This document shows, piece by piece, positions 24,487-35,194 of a stretch of DNA of 64,000 bases. The stretch comes from Paramecium sonneborni (Eukaryota; Ciliophora; Oligohymenophorea; Peniculida; Parameciidae), in assembly GCA_905182985.1 (NCBI GenBank), contig CAJJDN010000163.1, positions 179,198 to 243,197 on the forward strand, read 5' to 3'. The translations under genes were made by a program, and so were the position numbers. Each line of letters starts with the position of its first letter. The stretch's first letter is position 1. The notes below the pieces were generated by a model that saw only the letters and a program-made list of their open reading frames with translations, did no database searches and was not told the DNA's origin.

Positions 24487-25361
24487 ATGTCATTAATAAA
24501 TAAATTCAGATTATGTGATGTGATTGAAAATAATATCATTTTTTAACCACCAAAACTAACATCTCAGATTAAAAATAGTTTAAATTTGAATGGTTTAGAA
24601 TTCAGTTTATAACAGAATGATAATTGGATTGAATTAAACTAATTTTGTAACATTCAATACAGAGTTTCTATTCTAAAAGAAGTAGATAATAATATAATTG
24701 TATCATATGTTCCAATAATACATTATTCATGTAATTCAGATAGAGTAATCATTCTTTCACATAGTAATGCTATGGATTTAGCATTAACATCTAAATGGGG
24801 TGCTAAAATTTGTGAATTATATTAAGTTGATGTGATTTGTTACGATTATTCAGGATATGGAATTACTAAAAAAACTATGAAACCATCAGAGTATTTTTCT
24901 TTTTTAATAGATTTACCATTTCTAGAGATCTCTCTAATGTTGTTGCTTTAGTTTAACATCAATATGATTATATATTTTTATAGGGATTCTCAATTGGTTC
25001 TTAACCTACTGTTCAAGTTGCAACATAATTCTAACTTTCTGGAATCATTCTATAAGCTCCATTAGCATCATTAGGTAGAATTATAGATAATCGAAATTCA
25101 TTCTACTCAGAATATGATAAGTTTTCTAATCAATCTATCATCAATAAAATAACTGCTCCACTCTTGATATTTCATGGAACTAAAGATACCATTATTAAAA
25201 TTAATCATTCTGAATAGTTATCTAAATCATCTCAAAATTTATTTGCTTTCATTAAAGTAGAAGGAGCAAATCATAATGATACACATCATTCTAACTTAAT
25301 TATATATAATAATCTAAATCTAAATCTAAAATTATCTCATTTGTATTGGATTAGCTGCTGA
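24487..25361 (+). CDS. ABHD17-like serine hydrolase (putative protein depalmitoylase)
   Basis: An alpha/beta-hydrolase with the ABHD17 layout: oxyanion region ILSHSNAMDL, then CYDYSGYGITKK, nucleophile elbow GFSIGS, acid strand LLIFHGTKDTII and catalytic His in VEGANHND. ABHD17 enzymes remove palmitate from membrane proteins such as Ras and PSD-95. The N-terminal Cys cluster of animal ABHD17 is not evident. One 20-nt intron near 24892 gives 285 codons to TGA 25359-25361. A second reading frame continues into sensible sequence (CIGLAAETEHSEVFKSIK) up to about 25539, so the C-terminus may be longer than called. Confidence 0.8.
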
Positions 25362-25618
25362 AACTGAACATTCAGAAGTTTTTAAATCTATTAAAAGTCT
25401 TCTTTATCATTAAAATATAACACCTATTAAAAAGGTCTTTGAATTAACATTAAAATTTGATAATCTTATCATTCTTAATTAAATTGAATAATATAATATG
25501 TATAAAAGTACTTTGCCTATCTCAAAAAATAAAAAATGAAAAATAAGGTTGTTCATTATTTTGTACAAAATTTTGAATTATCTGTATTAATAATAATTAT
25601 TAAAGTTATATTATTTTA
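25362..25618. other. Spacer with possible 3' extension of the hydrolase gene
   Basis: The first 180 bp are open in the frame one base off from the hydrolase and encode a plausible helical sequence up to TGA near 25537. The remainder is AT-rich spacer. Confidence 0.4.
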
Positions 25619-26760
25619 ATGTCTTCTAATTCAGAATATGTTCCTTTTAATTTTGAACAAATACCTGATAAAGAAATAATTAAAATATTGACTTATAATA
25701 CCTTTCTTAGACCACCTTTAGTAAACAATAATGGAAATGATTACAAAAATGAAAGATGTGAATTAATCATTAGAGAATTAGTTAAGTAATTTATTGATTT
25801 TAAAAAATAGTTTTGATATTGTTTGTCTCTAAGAAGTTTTTGGATTTTTAAATTCAAGAAAGTCTATTCTTAAACATAAAGCATTTAAGCTTGGTTTCAC
25901 ATATTAATCTGTTAGTCCAAGTCCTAGTTTTTTTTCTAGTTAAATGGTTGATGGTGGATTAATTACATTGAGCAGGTTCAAAATTAAACATATATATAAC
26001 TTTAGATACCCAATACTCTATCATGATTTTAAAGAATTTCCATACGGCATATTGTCTGACAATCTCTCAAATAAGGGAGTCTTATATACAAAGATTCTTG
26101 TCAATGGATAAATATTGCATATATTTAACACACATTTGTAAGCAAGTTATGTAGGAAAAGAATCAAATGTGGTATTAAATGATAACTTATGAAATATAGA
26201 GGGCAACAGTTTCCACTAGAATAGATTAAATGTATTGTATTAAGAAATTTGTAAATCAAGTTCTATAAGAGTAATAAGCAATGGCAAAAGATTTGATATT
26301 ATTAGTTGGTGATTACAATATTGATAGCAGATATGAGTAAGGGTATTCTGTAGAGGTATTGAAATAGTTTCCAATACTGTTATAGTAGTTAGGGAATCCT
26401 TAAAAGTATTAAGAGTATGATGCTTTGATTTAAATAATGACAAATAATGGTAAAGATAAATTTAAGAATTTATTATATGATCAGGAGGGGAAGTTTGTTA
26501 TAACTTATGCAGATTACTTAGAGGAGGAGAATGGTTAAAGATCACCTCTGGAGATTTAATTAACAGATAAAGCTGATTTGTTAACTGGTTAATGTTTGGA
26601 TTATATATTTTAATTGATTCCTGAAAATGAAAATAGTCCAAATACAATAGAAATAAAATAAGTGAATGTTGAGAAATTCTTTGTTGAAGGATAGCGATTT
26701 ACTTAATTATCAGATCATTATGGTGTTTCTTGTGATATATTAGTTTAATAGGCTAAGTGA
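25619..26760 (+). CDS. Neutral sphingomyelinase-like phosphodiesterase
   Basis: A 362-residue member of the endonuclease/exonuclease/phosphatase fold, closest by motif to neutral sphingomyelinases, which split sphingomyelin into ceramide and phosphocholine. It shows KILTYNTFLRPP at the start of the fold, the metal-binding Glu in IVCLQEVFG, then FNTHLQASY, GDYNID and the C-terminal SDHYGV with the catalytic His. A LDYIFQLIP stretch follows the family pattern. Introns of 25 nt (near 25785) and 28 nt (near 26172) give 363 codons. I see no clear signal peptide or C-terminal transmembrane pair. Substrate is inferred from motifs only. Confidence 0.83.
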
Positions 26761-26781
26761 TAATATAATATTTATTATAAA

Positions 26782-27124
26782 ATGAATAATTCGAGTTAAG
26801 GAGACTCTCCTATGTCTCGTTTTGATTTATGTATTGACTAATTAACATTTAGTTATATAATCATTCAAATAGTGGATGTTAACAATCATCAACGAGGCTT
26901 CAATTGGTCTTTACTAAATATAATCTCATTTGAAGGATTTGGTTATGCATTTTAGAAGATTCAAAGAGGATGAAGAAAAATAGATAAAGAAATTATCAAT
27001 AATTAACACATAACAATAAAATACTATAGTAGAATTGTAGGAAATAGGAAATTTGAATAAAGAATGGGCACCTAAGATGTAGAGACTTCTTGATTAATTG
27101 TAAAAGAATAATAATAAAATATGA
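26782..27124 (+). CDS. Small coiled-coil protein, 105 aa
   Basis: ATG at 26782, TGA at 27122-27124. It needs one 25-nt intron beginning GTGG, a rare donor, to join a helical N-terminal half to the coiled coil. The spliced length is 106 codons. The C-terminal 65 residues form charged heptad-like helices (MHFRRFKEDEEKQIKKL, then KEWAPKMQRLLDQLQK). The size and shape would suit a subunit of a Mediator-, BLOC- or SNARE-associated complex, but I cannot name one. Just downstream of the phosphodiesterase gene. Confidence 0.6.
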
Positions 27125-27144
27125 TAAATAAATTATAATTATAA

Positions 27145-28424
27145 TCAATTATATTGTTTCTTATGATTCTCTTATTAATTATAATCATTTGTACATTATT
27201 ATTGTTCTTATTCTAATTTGTTATTATTATTGGTCTATTATTCTTATTCTAATAATTAATTATCATCATTATTTTATTATTATTATTAATATTTTAATAA
27301 TTAATTATCATCATTATTTTATTATTATTCTAATTATTAATCATCATTATAAGAAAGTTTAATGTAAGAATCCTTCTTCTTTTCTATATGGATTTTTGAA
27401 CTCATTCCCTATTTAATATAGTAAATTCAAAATTACCAAAAGTAATTCCTTAGTAACTCCAAAAGCAACTAAACTAATAGCAATCCATTGTATTTAATTA
27501 ACATTATGATTATGAATAATAATAGATAAAAGAACAGTGAAAAACTTTCTGGTTGTAGTAATAAGACTTAAAACTCTAGGAGAGAAACAACTGGATAGTA
27601 ATTAAATTGAATATACCTTATGCAATAAAAGATGAACACTTATCCTAAAACTGAATTAATAGTAAGAAATCCTATTTATGGAATAACTTTTGGATATTAT
27701 TGAATGTATGATAAGAATTAAATAAACTTACCTTATATTATAGTATAGAATATTGAGCCAATGAAACTCCATAAAGTAATATGAAATCCCATCTCCCATT
27801 ATTCTAATTTCTTTACTTTGAATTTACTTTATAATGTTGCTAGACAACCATCTGAAAATAATGAAGCAATCAATAAAATAATTCCAAAGATTGAAGAAGT
27901 GTTATTAGATGTATTACTCTCACTTATATTAAAAGTATAGATTCCTACTGTAATTATTAAACCACATAGTATTTACTATTTTGTAAATTTTTGATTTCCA
28001 AATACTAATCCAACTACTAATACTGAGAGGATTCAATAATTTTCATAAATACTTACTTGCAACTTTTAACTAGAGCTTAAAGTGGAAAACTCACATATTA
28101 TAAGGCTGTTAATGCACCTATCATTGATGTAAAATTTAGTAATCCTAAATAGGATCCTTCCGTTATAGTACATACAAACTTTATTTTATTTCTAAAAATC
28201 ATTGTCACACATAATAAATTATATAATGACATTTGTAGAAATATTAGAATAGAAGAAAATTCAAATTTAGGAGATGGATTACTATCAATAGAACCAAAAT
28301 TACTTTTAAATCTTGATAATAATAAAATCATATATTACAAGTGTTCTTCAATAAGTCCTACTTTAAAATAGCAGAAATATATTCCAGCAACAGATATAAG
28401 TAATTATAATTCTTTTCTGATCAT
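27145..28424 (-). CDS. SLC35B1-like nucleotide or nucleotide-sugar transporter
   Basis: A polytopic drug/metabolite-transporter-fold protein closest to SLC35B1-type ER transporters. Family motifs: YFCYFKVGLIEEHL near the N-terminus, ALQYVSFPLQALVKSCK, GQVFIFYCI and SPRVLSLITTTRKFFTVLLS (animal SLC35B1 has TTTRKFFT). Introns lie near 28330, 28050 (34 nt), 27600 and 27435. The 34-nt intron leaves the frame one base off, so either that junction is unusual or there is a real or assembly frameshift. The C-terminal tail (27145-27350 region) is a Gln/Asn/Asp repeat with two copies of a QQNNDDNQLL unit, readable only because TAA codes Gln. Confidence 0.8.
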
Positions 28425-28597
28425 ATAAATATATATATATATATTTTAAGTCTAAAAAATATATATGAATGATAAATTATAATGATGTTGTAATTTCATA
28501 TTGATAAAATTATTTTTGCTTTATTAAATATTATAATAAATCTTTTTGAGTTTATAAGATTTAATACAATATTTATGAACATTCATATTTTTAAAAA
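28425..28597. promoter_or_regulatory. Divergent promoter region with (AT)n
   Basis: A 173-bp spacer between the start codons of the transporter (minus) and the dehydrogenase (plus). An (AT)n run at about 28429-28443 lies next to the transporter start. Confidence 0.5.
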
Positions 28598-29451
28598 ATG
28601 AGAAAAGTCTTAATCACTGGTGGAAATCGAGGTTTAGGATTTAAATTAGCAGAAGTATTATCTCCGAATCATCATATACTATTAACAGGTAGAAACTTGG
28701 ATAGTGTGAATTAAGCTAAATGTAAAATAACATCTATTGTACCAAATGCAAACATTACCACATAATAATTAGATGTCTCAAGATTTGATAGTATTAAGAC
28801 ATTTCATAAATGGATGATGACTACTAATACTACTCTAGATGTAATTGTAAATAATGCTGGTGTGAATGATGAAAATGAATTAGAAAATAAAGCATTTGAT
28901 ATAATGAACACTAATTTGTTTGGAATCATAAATCTAACAGAAACAATATTACCATAACTCACATAAGATGGAAAAGTAATTGATTCATATTGATATTTTT
29001 AGATTATTCTAATATCCTCTATGCTTGGTAAACTAAAATTATAACCACCCACTACTTAGAAATTGTTATAAGAAAAATTGACAAAATAATAAATATTACA
29101 AATGGCTAGAGATCTTATACACAATTATAAAGAAGGTAATTATGGAATCTGGTCATCACATATTCAACCACTCTATAAAGTATCTAAAGTATTGACAAAT
29201 GCATATGCCAGATATGTCTTAACCGATTTAGTATAACCAAATTAATCTATATTCTGTGTTCATCCTGGATGGTATTAGTATTCTCATTACTCTTTAGGGT
29301 TAAAACTGATATGGGAGGACCAAAAGCTCCAGGGGAAATTAAAGATGGAATATTCACCAGTAACTATTTAATTCAACAATTACCCTATGGTAGAAATCCA
29401 CAATATCATGCTAAGTATTTTAATGACAAAGCCTAAATTGAAGACTATTGA
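28598..29451 (+). CDS. Short-chain dehydrogenase/reductase (carbonyl-reductase-like)
   Basis: A 266-residue classical SDR. The Rossmann dinucleotide motif is TGGNRGLG, the structural motif is VIVNNAGVND, and HPGWVKTDMGG near the C-terminus is typical of carbonyl-reductase and sniffer-like SDRs. The catalytic Ser is in LISSMLGKL. The expected YxxxK falls around YKVSKVL, where the Tyr and Lys keep the spacing. Introns of 27 nt (near 28975) and 26 nt (near 29273) give 267 codons to TGA 29449-29451. Cofactor (probably NADPH) and substrate are not determined. Confidence 0.85.
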
Positions 29452-29741
29452 GATTTACATATATATATATATATAACAATTTAATATTTAACTCATTATC
29501 ATCCATCATAAATTATAAGTTATTGAATAAGCTATCAATGGTACCTTATATTCAGGTTTCTTCATTAAAATTGCAAATTTATCATTCTCTTCTAATCTTA
29601 TTGTTGTATTTTATATCCTATTTGCCCAAGTATCAGGTTATATCAATTTACCAAAATCAGTTATATTTTCTTTCTTTCTATATAAAAAGACACCTAAACG
29701 ACCTGTAATTTTTAAATAGAATTCATATTATACTTCATCTA

Positions 29742-30563
29742 TCATATTTTTAGAAATCTCTTTTACGTTATCATCCAATGAGTAAAATACACTAATAATT
29801 ATAAAATATCAATTTTTTACTCTTATTAATCATTATTATCATCAAATTTAGGTATTTCTGGATATTTACTTATTTTATCTATCTTTTTACATATGATTTA
29901 TGCATGATCTTATGAAATTGTGTTAATTTATTAAATATCATCTTTAAGTAAAGAATAATCTTATCTTGATATTTTACATACAACAATTTCATTTTCATCA
30001 TCTTTAAAATGAATAGCATGCTTATTCTGTAAATTTACTCCATGTTTTCTAAATATAGTTTTAGTATGTTCATCAGAAATAACTTATAACAATATATATT
30101 TATCTGGTTTCTCATTAATATATATATCATCAACTTAAGTAACAGTTGCTTAAATAGTTTAAGGTGGTTTTGGATTAGATGCAATTTATGAAGTGGATTT
30201 TTTAATTACATTTAAAGCTGTTGACAAAGTAATTAATTATTGTATTGAATTACATTTCTCTTTAATTTACTCTACCTTATTATTATAAGGTATTTAAAAC
30301 TTAACACTATCCAATCTATCATATTGAATTTATTATAATTACATGCTCACTTCTTAAGGTAGATTTTTAAGCCAATCATATGTCTTTTACAATTCTTATT
30401 CAGCTTCTTTTAAAAATTAATTAGGACAATTAGAATCATCAAGTTATTTCAATATATGACAGAATACTTCTAAATTTATTCGTAATTTTTTTATTTCTTC
30501 ACAATAGTTATCTCTTGCTAATGAAATATCTATTGCCAATTAAACAAGATTGAGTAAATCCAT
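29742..30563 (-). CDS. Helical-bundle protein, 273 aa; N-terminus MLKL/HeLo-like (tentative)
   Basis: A single exon of exactly 274 codons, ATG 30563 to TGA 29742-29744. The first 125 residues are four predicted helices (NLVQLAIDISLARDNYCEEI, HILKQLDDSN, LKEAEQELQKTYDWL, IQQLITLSTALNVIKKS). Order and residue pattern resemble the N-terminal four-helix bundle shared by MLKL and HeLo-type proteins. No kinase domain follows. The second half is a mixed region with Asp/Gln-rich ends. The family call is by eye and may be wrong; many coiled-coil proteins look similar. Located 114 bp downstream of the dCache gene on the same strand. Confidence 0.6.
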
Positions 30564-30677
30564 TCGAGAAATTATTATTCCTCAATATTTTTAAATGGTT
30601 TATAATAGTTTTATATATTTCTAATATATTATTATTAAGTAAAAAGTAAGTTCAATTGAAAATAAACACATTACTCA

Positions 30678-32350
30678 TCATATCAATTTATAGTAGAATT
30701 CATCATTGTTAACTGCTAGAGTTTCTAATATCTCTTAATAAATTGTATTTATTGATTCTTATAAATATGCAATTTATGATTTCTAAATAAAGAATTCATC
30801 ATACTTTTGGAAATTGTTTAATATACTATCTAAATTTATACGCATTTTTAGCTAAATTTTTAGGATATTTATAATTTTCCATATAATGACATTCTCTAGA
30901 TTTTCTAGATCTGATTTCTGATAGTTTATTACATAGATTATCAAGTCCAGTTTGAATAAGATTGTTTTATTTAAATATTTTAACTTTCTTTAAAGCAATT
31001 TCATATTTCTGATTAAATTTAGTTTAAGTAGTCTATTGAAATAGTTTAGTTAATTAATAATAAGGTTTTAAGAAGAAATGCATAATTATCCAACAAAATA
31101 AGATTCCTGAAATATTATAAATGATATAATATATCAATTAAGCAGTTGCCTAACCAAGTAATTCAGATTTCAATTCTTAAGTGTCATTGTCATTTTGTTC
31201 CATAAACTTGTAATCTACAAATCTTAGATATATTTGAAAATTCTTACACAATTTAATAGAATCTATTATGGATACCAAATCCTCTAATAAATAAATCTTA
31301 TCCAAATAATTTATTATGTCTACAAAAATTCTTATATTCAAATTAACAATTAGATTATCCATTTTGTTAGTGTATTTATTTAAGAATTTAATCCCAATCT
31401 TCATTATCAAATCCAGTAATAGATGTATCATTAAAATATTTCATCTCTTAAACAAAGTTCACAGTTGGATAGACATTTGAAATTAATATCCTTCCAGCTA
31501 AATCAACTAAATAAATATTTAATTAGTCATAATTGATTTTTGGTTTGATAACTTAGAAATTACTATCCAAAGCAATAACTCCATCAAATTCTAATTATTC
31601 ATTTGTTAAAGAAACTGTTAATGTAAATTCAAATTCTTAAGTTTCATAATTTCTGTAAATTTCAGATACTACTTCACTTTAATCACTACTATTTAAAGTA
31701 GCTATATGATCTTAATACCATTATCTTTATTTAGGTCTGTACTGAGGATATCTCATTTTTTATGGAATGATACTAAAAAATTACCCTTCTCCTTATTATG
31801 TTAAATATATTGTTGGTTCTAATTCACTATAACCAATTAACAATAATTATTCATTTAACATTTAAATCAAAACTATCAAATGTTAATCAATTTTTGTTTT
31901 TGGAATTTATGCGTAATCTATTTGATTTGCATAATAATAACAAAACTATGGTATATAATATTCAAAATCCTATTTCTCTCTTCCATTATAATCAACACAA
32001 CTAAATGGTGTATTATTCAAACTTATATTTTATTACTTAAGCAAATACAAATTTTCATTATTAATTTTATTAAGCAGACTGAACCCAAAATTAAAAGTTA
32101 AGAAGGTTTAGTATTCCAAATAAGTTGATTATTTAAAAAGAGCCTTTTGATTTATATTTTACAACAATTATAATGACACCTTCTCTATTACAGATTCAAT
32201 TATTACTCTATTAATTACCAAGGCTATTGTTAAAAACCCTATTATCACACTAAATATTAAAAGTTAAATCACTAAAATTTAATTCTTCACTCTATAGTTT
32301 CTCAAACATTTTAAAAATTTCGGAGTTCTAATTTAATTAAGAGAGAACAT
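30678..32350 (-). CDS. dCache-domain membrane receptor-like protein, 540 aa
   Basis: Start ATG at 32350. A short cytoplasmic N-terminus is followed by one transmembrane helix (LIFSVIIGFLTIALVI), then an extracellular dCache-type sensory domain with the hallmark YRPKQRQWYQDHI (usual form DPRxRPWY). A second transmembrane helix follows (YYIIYNISGILFCWIIMHFF) and an intracellular helical region resembling a HAMP linker plus TPR-like helices. Introns of 28 nt (near 31340) and 22 nt (near 30800) give exactly 541 codons. This layout is that of small-molecule receptors, but no kinase, cyclase or methyl-accepting output domain follows, so the signalling partner is unknown. Confidence 0.8.
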
Positions 32351-33306
32351 GATATTTTATATTTTTGATTAAAATGCTATTTTATTTTGATATAATCTAA
32401 TATAATCATTTCATAACGCTTAGGCCACAACGAAAGAATTTTCATACACTTTTTAACTATTATTTCTAACAAAGAACTTAATTAATTCTATAATTTCTCA
32501 ATTCATTGAATCTATTTTAGATTTAAATTTTAGTTAACTTCTTCTAGAAATAATTTTATTCCCATTAATTAACATAAATTAAATAGACTAAACAAAGAAT
32601 TTTTATAAATATTTTTGTTATTCATTTATTGAATAATTTTCTTAAATTGTCTTATCAAATCGAGTTAAGTATTTTTCTTTTGTTTTAATTTCTAATATAT
32701 ATATATATATAGAATTTTATTATACTCTAGAGATAAATTAAGACTTTTGGATTACACTCAACATTCAATTTGTTCCCAATATCAAGTTGAATAACAAAAA
32801 GCCATATTCAGTAATAATACTCAACACTAAAATTTTTATACATCCAAACAAAAATATCCAATAGCAATTGTTAAATGTTTGCTGATTAGACAATTAGTGA
32901 CTTAAATGATTCTATTTATTTTCTTAATGAAATAAATTCCTACTCAAAGCAACTAATTTGATTCTTTAAATAAATGATAATTCCTCAAATTATTTGAGAA
33001 TATATATAAATAATTATTCATTTAATTAATTAAAAAAATAAATAAATACAAATTATAATAGTTTCTAAAACTAAATATATTTTCATTTTATCTATTTGAT
33101 AATCATACTAGAATGTTTCAAACCAATAATTCCATTTTTGTAATTTTCATTAATAAAGTATCATAATGAGGATGAAAATCAAAAGCAATCAAAATTATAT
33201 CTAAATTTTTATTCTTTATGATTACTGTTACCATTTTCCTCAATTATAAATTCAATACAAATTTGAAAATAGAAAAAAATTAGACTATTATTTGAAATCT
33301 ACTAAA
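32351..33306. other. Intergenic, about 950 bp
   Basis: AT-rich DNA with an (AT)n run at about 32694-32710 and scattered frame breaks. I see no gene. It carries the promoter of the dCache gene on its left. Confidence 0.5.
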
Positions 33307-34280
33307 ATGATATACAATATGGATTAAATTTCATTGTCTTATTAATAAGCCAATTAATAAGCCTATATTTCATCCAATCAAACATCATCAAATTATGCTG
33401 AATAATTAACATTGAACTAAATCATTTTGTTAAAATTTAGAATAAAATTATTATGATGATTAATTAGGATTAGAACTAGAAAGATAATTTACTTAAATTT
33501 AAAATGCTACTGATAAACTTATTGATCTTATCAAAAATAAGTAATAAAAAAGTTAAGTAAAAGATGATTAATTCATCAAGTGTTGTTTTTCATTTCTTAG
33601 ATGTTTGCAAAAGTAAAAGATTCAATTCTACTTTTAATAAATAAATTTAACAATTAATATTAATAAATTAAAAATGAGAAACAAAAAATCAAGAATTAGC
33701 TTAAAAAATGTTGGAAATTATTTCAGAAAATACTAATTAAATTAAATAAATCGAGGAAAAGTTGAATAAAGACTCTAAAAATTCACCCGATGAAATAATT
33801 TATATATACTAAAAATATGTAATTTTTTTTTTATTTAATTTAGATTAAATAAAGAAAGAGAATTCAGATTTTCTAGAAAAGGTTCATTAAGCAATATTAT
33901 AATTAATTAAAACTATTTCCGATTAAATGCAATAATTTATATCTCAAAATAATGAGAATTTAAATACAATTTAAAAGATCCAAATATAAATTAAATTGAC
34001 AAATCAAACTAGAATTAATAAAAGTAAAATCAAAACTTCTGAAGAATTTTCACCTTTGGAATTTAAATCTAATTTATTTTATTCAAACAATCTCTTTAAG
34101 ATTATATATTTTAATCAGCAAATATGGTTAATATAACAATATTTGGAGTAATAAATATCTTGAGTGTTTGGATAATTTAGAAAATTTTATTTAGGATGTA
34201 AAATAAGCTACTGAAAGATGTTATGGGCAGAATTAATAAATTTTAAATTAAATTAGTTAGCCTTAGTAATAAAAAAATAA
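33307..34280 (+). CDS. Coiled-coil (possibly SNARE-like) gene, frame unresolved
   Basis: At least four coding-looking segments in different plus-strand frames: a Gln/Ser-rich start (MDQISLSYQQANQQAYISSN), an amphipathic segment (LELERQFTQIQNATDKLIDL), a long coiled coil (LAQKMLEIISENTNQIKQIE, then IKTISDQMQQFI) and a tail (LECLDNLENFIQDVKQATER). I could not join them with standard short introns. One candidate intron lies near 33827-33851. The gene may be a pseudogene, contain retained non-coding inserts, or have sequence errors. It lies directly beside the assembly fault at 34391-35997. Confidence 0.45.
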
Positions 34281-34390
34281 ATGATGAAATGAAAAATATA
34301 TCAAAAAAGGTCTATTTATAATAACTTAAAATATAAAATAATAAGAAATTATAAACAATTTTTTAATTATTAATAGTTCAATTTTTTATT

Positions 34391-35193
34391 TTTATAAGTA
34401 TAGTTTATAATGATGTTATTGAATGAAATTCTATTAAATTCAAGAAATAAATTGATCATGATTAATACAATAAAAAATTTTTTTTTTAATTAGTACTTGA
34501 TAGTCTACTTTAAGATATAATTCATTCAAAAAATTTGAAAATTCGTTTTTAATAAAAATGTACTCACATTTTACTAATTTGAGAAGAAAATGAATTTTCT
34601 TAGGTATTTTAAAAGCGATGACAAAATATTTTCCTCAAAAAATAATATTCCTTTAGAGATCATTTTATCCACAAAAAATTCCTGTTTTTTGTTTTCTCTC
34701 AAGTAAAATGATGTAAAATGATTAATATTAGAAAAATATGAGAAATGATAAAATTTATCGAAAAATTATAAATTATTTTGTTTTTCATTTAATATTTTTT
34801 TCCATTTTTAAGATAAAATTTAATTCTAATAGGAATTATAATATTAACTTCATATATGTGGTTATAATTTTATAATTTTTTCAATATCATAATTCTTATT
34901 ATTATTGATAAATCCAGTCAAGTAAGTTTTATGTTAAGCCAGTGCCAATAAAACTTTTTTTCTCCAAATTATAACCAAGATGAATACCAATTATGCTCCA
35001 TTAATTATCTGCAATTTTTAAATATATTGGAGAACCATCTTACCCAAGACATGCACTTTTAATATCATAAAGTATCAAAGCTTATCCATCATCATGAAAA
35101 TCAATTTCATTAATAATTCCATCAATAGAATATAATTAACCTGAAGTTCCTAATGGATAACCAATAATTTTAATAATTGAGCCTTAAATTGCT
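34391..35193. repeat. 803-bp exact duplication, copy 1 (assembly artefact)
   Basis: Identical by eye to 35195-35997 and separated from it by a single N at 35194. This is the pattern left when two overlapping contigs are placed end to end without merging. Confidence 0.93.
34887..35193 (-). other. Duplicated 3' end of the trypsin-like gene
   Basis: A second copy of the last 102 codons of the gene at 35691-36554, present only because of the contig overlap. It should not be counted as a gene. Confidence 0.9.
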
Positions 35194-35194
35194 N

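Noticed and set aside
31798..32101. Two overlapping plus-strand ORFs of 68 and 73 codons
   Set aside because: They are antisense to the dCache gene, whose frame through this stretch is continuous and carries family motifs.
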